This document shows, piece after piece, positions 59,884 through 64,000 of a stretch of 64,000 nucleotides of DNA (positions within the stretch are counted from its first letter, which is position 1; every line of letters starts with the position of its first letter). Source of the stretch: Gp1-AA133 sp963850425. GTDB lineage: Bacteria > Acidobacteriota > Terriglobia > Terriglobales > Acidobacteriaceae. Both the position numbers and the translations under genes were made by a program. The stretch covers positions 62,001 to 126,000 of the forward strand of contig CAWKLF010000008.1 of NCBI GenBank assembly GCA_963850425.1. The letters are read 5' to 3'. The notes under the pieces were generated by a model, which made no database searches, was not told the DNA's origin, and worked only from the letters and a program-made list of their open reading frames with translations.

Positions 59884-60777
59884 TTGAACGACTATCTCTT
59901 GTCCGTGGTGCTGGGAATTGTGGAAGGGTTGACGGAATTCCTGCCCGTGAGTTCAACCGCGCACCTGCGCATCGCCGAGAGCCTTCTGCACGTTTCGCTT
60001 TCGGACGGGTACTGGAAGATGTACTCGATCGTCATTCAACTGGGAGCGATTCTCTGCTTGCCGGTCTATTTCCGTGATCGAATTGCGAAGTTTCTCTCTA
60101 CGTTTCCAAGCGGGGAGCGCGGCGACCGGAATATTCTCACGCACCCTCTGGGCCTAACGACGTTGGCCTTTGTGGTCACAGCGGTGCCTTCTTACCTGCT
60201 GACCAAGGTGATCGGTAAGAATCTTGAGAGCCTGTACGTCATGGGCGTATCGCTCCTGGTTGGCGGGATTGTGATGTGGGCGGTGGACGCGTCCAAGGCT
60301 ACCTGGGAGAAGGCCGGGCCTGGAACGGCAGGCAGCCCCATCCGCACCTGGAGAATGGAAGATATGAGTCTGGGGCAATCGATCTGGATCGGCGCGTGCC
60401 AGATTCTGTCGGCGGTGTTTCCGGGAACCTCGCGCTCGATGGCCACCATCGCCGGAGGACAAGTGGTCGGGATGTCGCGGGCGGCGGCGCTGGAGTTTTC
60501 TTTCTTTCTGTCGATGCCGACCATGGTAGTGGCCACCGGATATACCCTGCTGAAATCGTTACGGGGGAAGGGCGAGAATCCGATTGGAGTGTCGCAGTTG
60601 ACCTCCGAACAATGGGTCGTTTTGGGGATCGGGTTTGTCGTGTCTTTTGTCGTAGCGTATGCGAGTGTGGCGTGGTTCATGGCCTGGGTGAGGAAGCGGG
60701 GGTTTGCGCCCTTTGCGGTTTACCGGATTATCGTGGGGATTGCAGTGCTGGTATTTGCGGCTCGGTTGGCAGGGTGA
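59884..60777 (+). CDS. uppP: Undecaprenyl-diphosphate phosphatase
   Basis: A 297-residue integral membrane enzyme with about eight segments that recycles undecaprenyl diphosphate to the monophosphate carrier for cell wall and glycan synthesis, and gives bacitracin tolerance. The two conserved motifs are GIVEGLTEFLPVSSTAHL (Glu-rich) and AVFPGTSRSMATI (arginine motif PGxSRS). Start at TTG 59884 is preferred. Confidence 0.92.
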   Translation: MNDYLLSVVLGIVEGLTEFLPVSSTAHLRIAESLLHVSLSDGYWKMYSIVIQLGAILCLPVYFRDRIAKFLSTFPSGERGDRNILTHPLGLTTLAFVVTAVPSYLLTKVIGKNLESLYVMGVSLLVGGIVMWAVDASKATWEKAGPGTAGSPIRTWRMEDMSLGQSIWIGACQILSAVFPGTSRSMATIAGGQVVGMSRAAALEFSFFLSMPTMVVATGYTLLKSLRGKGENPIGVSQLTSEQWVVLGIGFVVSFVVAYASVAWFMAWVRKRGFAPFAVYRIIVGIAVLVFAARLAG

Positions 60778-61079
60778 TTCATTGCTGGAGGCCAAGGCCG
60801 GTGCGGAGAGCTTCTTCGTGGACTAGTCCAGATAGTGTGCACGCCCACGTTAGCGCACAGAACGCGCGAATGTTTGAGCACCGTCGGTTCCAGCTGTAAA
60901 CCTTTTGCATGCATCGGGTGGCGGGCGATGTGCAATACATGACACTAAGTCGATACCGCATTCGTGATTCGGGCGTTGTCGGCAGGCGTGGTTCTTGGCA
61001 TAATCGAGAGGCTCTGGCGCGCTTCGGTCACTGGTGGCTGCTGTGTCTGTATGCAGCCCAAGGTGCGGAATACGCCTAA
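60778..61079. other. Gene-free interval upstream of ftsK with promoter
   Basis: About 300 bases without a coding frame I can support. Near its right end is a promoter-like pair at 60976-61004. No other repeat or RNA gene is seen. Confidence 0.5.
60976..61004 (+). promoter_or_regulatory. Probable sigma-70-type promoter of ftsK
   Basis: TTGTCG at 60976-60981 and CATAAT at 60999-61004 are spaced by 17 bases, giving a leader of about 70 bases before the ATG at 61080. Confidence 0.45.
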
Positions 61080-63509
61080 ATGAAGACTTTTTCGCGCATA
61101 TTCAATCCAACCAGCAACCGGCGGCTCAACGAGCTGGTCGGTTTCCTGCTGATCGTCTCCGCGCTCCTCCTTTTCCTCGCGCTCGCGTCCTATTCGCCGC
61201 TAGATCCTTCGTTCAACAGCGCTTCCGTGCTCACGACTGTACGAGGCGCGCGCAACTGGATCGGCATCGTGGGCGCAGTTCTCTCAGACTTATGCCTGCA
61301 GACCTTCGGAATCGGAGCGTTCCTGCTGCCCGTGTTCCCTGCCCTGCTAGGCGCGCGCTGGTTTCGTTCGCGAAAAGTGCAATCGCCAGTGGCAAAGAGC
61401 CTGGGCGGAATGTGGCTGCTGATTTTTGTGCCGGCGTTTCTTGCACTGCTGCCGGGCCATGTGCGCTGGCTGGGCGTGATTCCGATGGAAGGCCTGGTCG
61501 GTCGAATCGTGGGCGACTTCCTGATCCATTATCTCAACCTTGCAGGCGCCTATATCGTCTGCGCCACGGTGCTGGCGGTGGCACTCTACCTTTCAACGGC
61601 CTTCTCCTTCTCCAATGTGCAGGTGTGGATTCCGACGCGATTTGCGTTTGCGCTGGCCTTGCGTGACCGCTGGCACGATTGGCAGGCCGATCGCGCGAAG
61701 CGGAAGATGCAAAAAGAACTGGAGAAGCGGCGCGCTTCGAAACCGGTGGTAACGGCTCAGTTGATTCCCGGACGGGCGTTGCCGAAAGCTTCTGAGGCTC
61801 GTGCCGCACGCCCTGCCGATAGCCGGCAGGAAGCGGTTGTTTCGAATGAACCGCGCACTGGCATCGAGCGCATGATGGCGTCTGCGGAATCGAATACGCC
61901 TTCCAATGCAGAAGCCGATGGCTCCGCACAATCGTCCGCGGGTACCCGCGCGCAATCGGGTGTAATCGTGCCCGAGGTCTCCGAACGTGCCGACAGTTCT
62001 CAAAAGCACAAGACCACGCTGCCCCGCATCGCAGGTGGGTTCAAGCTTCCGCCCAGCAGCCTGCTGCACCGTCCGGACGAGGCGCAGTCGGTCGATGCCG
62101 AGGAACTTAAGATTCTGGCCCAGGTGCTCATCGAGAAATACTCCGAGTTTGATGTGCATGGGCAGGTGACGCAGATCAATCCTGGCCCGGTCGTGACGAC
62201 GTTCGAGTTCAAGCCGGAAGCCGGCGTGAAGTACAGCCGGATCACGAATCTGACCGAAGATCTCTGCCTCGCCCTGAAAGCGGAGAGCATCCTGGTCGAG
62301 CGCATGGCGGGCAAGTCGACGGTGGGCATCCAGGTGCCGAACCGCGACCGCGAAATCATCTGGCTGCGGGAGAACATCGAGGCGACGGAGTTCATCGGAT
62401 CCAAGTCGAAAATGACGCTGGGGCTCGGCAAGGACATCAACGGACGCATCGCCGTGGCGGACCTGGCCACCATGCCTCACCTGCTGATTGCGGGTTCGAC
62501 CGGCACTGGCAAATCGGTCGCGATCAATGCCTTCATTATGTCCATCCTGTATAAGGCCACGCCGGACCAGGTGCGGCTGATCCTTGTCGACCCGAAGCGG
62601 CTGGAATTGGGCAACTACGAGGGCGTGCCTCATCTGTATACGCCGATCATCACTGAACCAAAAAAGGCTTCCTATGCTCTCCGCAATGCGGTGCGCGAAA
62701 TGGAGCGCCGCCTGAAGTTGCTGGCGGAAAAAGGCGTTCGCAACATCGACCAGTACAACAAGCTGTTCGAGGAAGACGGCACGCCCAGCCTGTTCGGCGA
62801 AGACTCCGAAGAAGGCCCGATTCCCTACATCGTGATCATCATTGACGAGCTGGCCGACCTGATGATGCTCGATGGCAGCAACGTGGAGGAATCGGTGACG
62901 CGCCTGGCACAAATGGCGCGCGCGGTCGGCATTCACCTTGTGCTCGCTACCCAGCGGCCTTCTGTCGATGTGATCACCGGCTTGATCAAGGCGAACTTCC
63001 CGGCCCGTATTTCTTTCCGCGTGGCCACCAAGGTGGACTCGCGGACCATTCTCGACGCCAACGGGGCCGAGGCCCTGCTGGGACGCGGCGACATGCTTTA
63101 CCTGCCTTCCGGGTCGGCGCGCGTACATCGGCTGCACGCTCCGTTCGTGACAGAGAAGGAAATTGCGGCCGTGGTGGAATTCTGGAAAGCGCAGGCCCTT
63201 GCGAAATACGACGACAAGTTCACCGAGGCGCCGCGCGAGGAGCGGGAGGCCGGCGAGGGCGGCGAAGCGGGCGACGGTGAACTGGAAAACGATCCGCTCT
63301 ACAACGACGCGGTGCGGCTGGTCGTGGAGTTTGGCAAGGCTTCCACTTCCCTTCTGCAGCGAAGGCTGCGCATCGGCTACGGGCGCGCGGCGCATCTTAT
63401 TGACTTGATGGAACGGGATGGGATCGTGGGGGCGGCGGATGGACCTAAGCCTCGCGAAGTGCTTAAACGTCCGGATTGGATTTCGGAGGTTGAGGAGTCG
63501 ATGCGGTAG
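61080..63509 (+). CDS. ftsK: FtsK/SpoIIIE family DNA translocase
   Basis: An 809-residue chromosome-dimer or segregation translocase. About four N-terminal membrane helices (residues 20-170) anchor it at the septum. A low-complexity Ala/Ser/Glu linker (about 195-330) is followed by the alpha/beta motor: HLLIAGSTGTGKSVAINAF (Walker A), YIVIIIDELADLMM (Walker B), ATQRPSVDVITGLIKANFPA and RIS. The C-terminal gamma domain (NDPLYNDAVRLVVEFGKAST, RRLRIGYGRAAHLIDLMERD) reads KOPS sequences. The short membrane part fits FtsK or SpoIIIE of non-enteric bacteria. Confidence 0.95.
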   Translation: MKTFSRIFNPTSNRRLNELVGFLLIVSALLLFLALASYSPLDPSFNSASVLTTVRGARNWIGIVGAVLSDLCLQTFGIGAFLLPVFPALLGARWFRSRKVQSPVAKSLGGMWLLIFVPAFLALLPGHVRWLGVIPMEGLVGRIVGDFLIHYLNLAGAYIVCATVLAVALYLSTAFSFSNVQVWIPTRFAFALALRDRWHDWQADRAKRKMQKELEKRRASKPVVTAQLIPGRALPKASEARAARPADSRQEAVVSNEPRTGIERMMASAESNTPSNAEADGSAQSSAGTRAQSGVIVPEVSERADSSQKHKTTLPRIAGGFKLPPSSLLHRPDEAQSVDAEELKILAQVLIEKYSEFDVHGQVTQINPGPVVTTFEFKPEAGVKYSRITNLTEDLCLALKAESILVERMAGKSTVGIQVPNRDREIIWLRENIEATEFIGSKSKMTLGLGKDINGRIAVADLATMPHLLIAGSTGTGKSVAINAFIMSILYKATPDQVRLILVDPKRLELGNYEGVPHLYTPIITEPKKASYALRNAVREMERRLKLLAEKGVRNIDQYNKLFEEDGTPSLFGEDSEEGPIPYIVIIIDELADLMMLDGSNVEESVTRLAQMARAVGIHLVLATQRPSVDVITGLIKANFPARISFRVATKVDSRTILDANGAEALLGRGDMLYLPSGSARVHRLHAPFVTEKEIAAVVEFWKAQALAKYDDKFTEAPREEREAGEGGEAGDGELENDPLYNDAVRLVVEFGKASTSLLQRRLRIGYGRAAHLIDLMERDGIVGAADGPKPREVLKRPDWISEVEESMR

Positions 63510-63557
63510 GGGCGACACTTCTGTGGACGTACCAAGAAGATCCCCGGCGTCCGATCC

Positions 63558-63608
63558 AAAATCTTAAAACGCTGAGGGCGCGGAGAACTGCCGCGGAGAA
63601 CGCAGAGA
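63558..63608. repeat. Dispersed repeat, AAAATCTTAAAACGC family
   Basis: AAAATCTTAAAACGCTGAG opens a stretch that goes on GGGCGCGGAGAA and ends GCAGAG, close to the copy at 21083-21130 in the same direction. Confidence 0.55.
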
Positions 63609-63654
63609 AGACTCCGTCGCGTGTATTCTCACTTCAGGGACGTTCAGTGGTCAC

Positions 63655-64000
63655 ATGCCCTTTGGAACACTCTCTCGCTATACTTCTCAGGTGACCTCCT
63701 CCCGCGATTTGCTTGATTCCCTCCAGCGCTATTGGGGATACAGCTCGTTCCGTCCATTGCAGGAGCAGATTGTGGGCAGCCTGCTGGGCGGGCATGACGT
63801 TTGCGTCGTTATGCCGACCGGGGGCGGGAAATCGCTCTGCTATCAGTTGCCGGCATTGGCCCTGGGCAAGACTGTCATCGTTGTTTCTCCTCTCATTGCA
63901 CTCATGCAGGACCAGGCTGCGCAACTGGCGCAGATGGGGATTCCGGCAGGGGTTCTGAACAGTATGATGGCCGGTGAAGAGCAGGCGCGCGTCATGCGGC
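63655..64000 (+). CDS. recQ: RecQ-type ATP-dependent DNA helicase (5' part)
   Basis: The first ~115 residues of a RecQ helicase, cut by the right edge. Visible are the aromatic Q-motif region, YWGYSSFRPLQEQIV, and motif I (Walker A) MPTGGGKSLCYQLPAL, followed by VIVVSPLIALMQDQ (motif Ia) and the start of the next helix (QLAQMGIPAGVLNSMMAGEE). RecQ unwinds DNA at stalled forks and in recombination. The start may be the ATG at 63655 or the GTG at 63691. Confidence 0.87.
   Translation, partial: MPFGTLSRYTSQVTSSRDLLDSLQRYWGYSSFRPLQEQIVGSLLGGHDVCVVMPTGGGKSLCYQLPALALGKTVIVVSPLIALMQDQAAQLAQMGIPAGVLNSMMAGEEQARVMR

Overview
The window is a 64 kb piece of a GC-rich bacterial chromosome, most likely from Acidobacteriota (class Terriglobia or a relative). 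I infer this from the combination of genes: a FecR/DUF6600 secreted protein, a PEP-CTERM protein, CadC-like winged-helix regulator remnants, TadE/TadE/TadG pilus genes, an SBP56 selenium-binding-type protein, an M61 peptidase, and several families of short palindromic intergenic repeats. No phage, transposase, plasmid function, rRNA operon or CRISPR array is visible. Most genes are housekeeping; the accessory parts are the pilus genes and a surface-glycan cluster.

Layout. 0-4 kb: a repeat-rich secreted protein and an isopropylmalate/isocitrate dehydrogenase. 4.4-8 kb: ygfZ, a DUF1844 protein, a PhnP-like metallo-hydrolase and ribF, probably co-transcribed. 8-13.5 kb: an M3 dipeptidase, an MFS and a DMT transporter, a glutaredoxin-like protein and an OsmC protein. 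13.5-21 kb: a CDF metal transporter with a long tail, an SDR epimerase, menG/ubiE, aroB, a TerC protein and an M28 peptidase. 21-23.3 kb: a second M28 lipoprotein peptidase next to tatC and tatA/B. 23.3-30.6 kb: an acyltransferase, a PhoX-like protein, two unknown envelope proteins and a CtpA protease.

30.9-35.5 kb: a small Tad pilus set (prepilin peptidase, TadE, TadE-2, TadG) facing an AMIN/STN protein. TadE-2 and TadG each carry several frame changes, and a 36-bp tandem duplication covers the TadG stop. 35.6-38.6 kb: an M61 peptidase and a frameshifted PEP-CTERM protein. 38.9-45.7 kb: a surface-glycan cluster with a GDP-mannose 3,5-epimerase homologue, a nucleotide-sugar dehydrogenase, three methyltransferases, a GT-A-like unknown and a GT2 glycosyltransferase; the last methyltransferase and the GT2 each carry an extra T that breaks the frame.

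45.7-64 kb: a CAP protein, a DUF6526 protein, tRNA-Ala(CGC), ribA, a GT87 mannosyltransferase-like protein, a DUF2520 protein, a Nudix hydrolase, a cold-shock protein, PolX, a polytopic membrane protein tightly coupled to a methanethiol-oxidase-type SBP56 protein, a broken winged-helix regulator, RNase J, a threonine dehydratase-like enzyme, an SH3/TPR-like secreted protein, uppP, ftsK and the start of recQ at the right edge.

Nothing here is clearly an undescribed defence or mobile system. The most notable items are the GDP-mannose-epimerase/methyltransferase glycan cluster, the SBP56 and membrane protein pair, and the concentration of single-base frame changes between 32 and 45.4 kb. Those frame changes could be true decay or consensus errors, and need reads to resolve.
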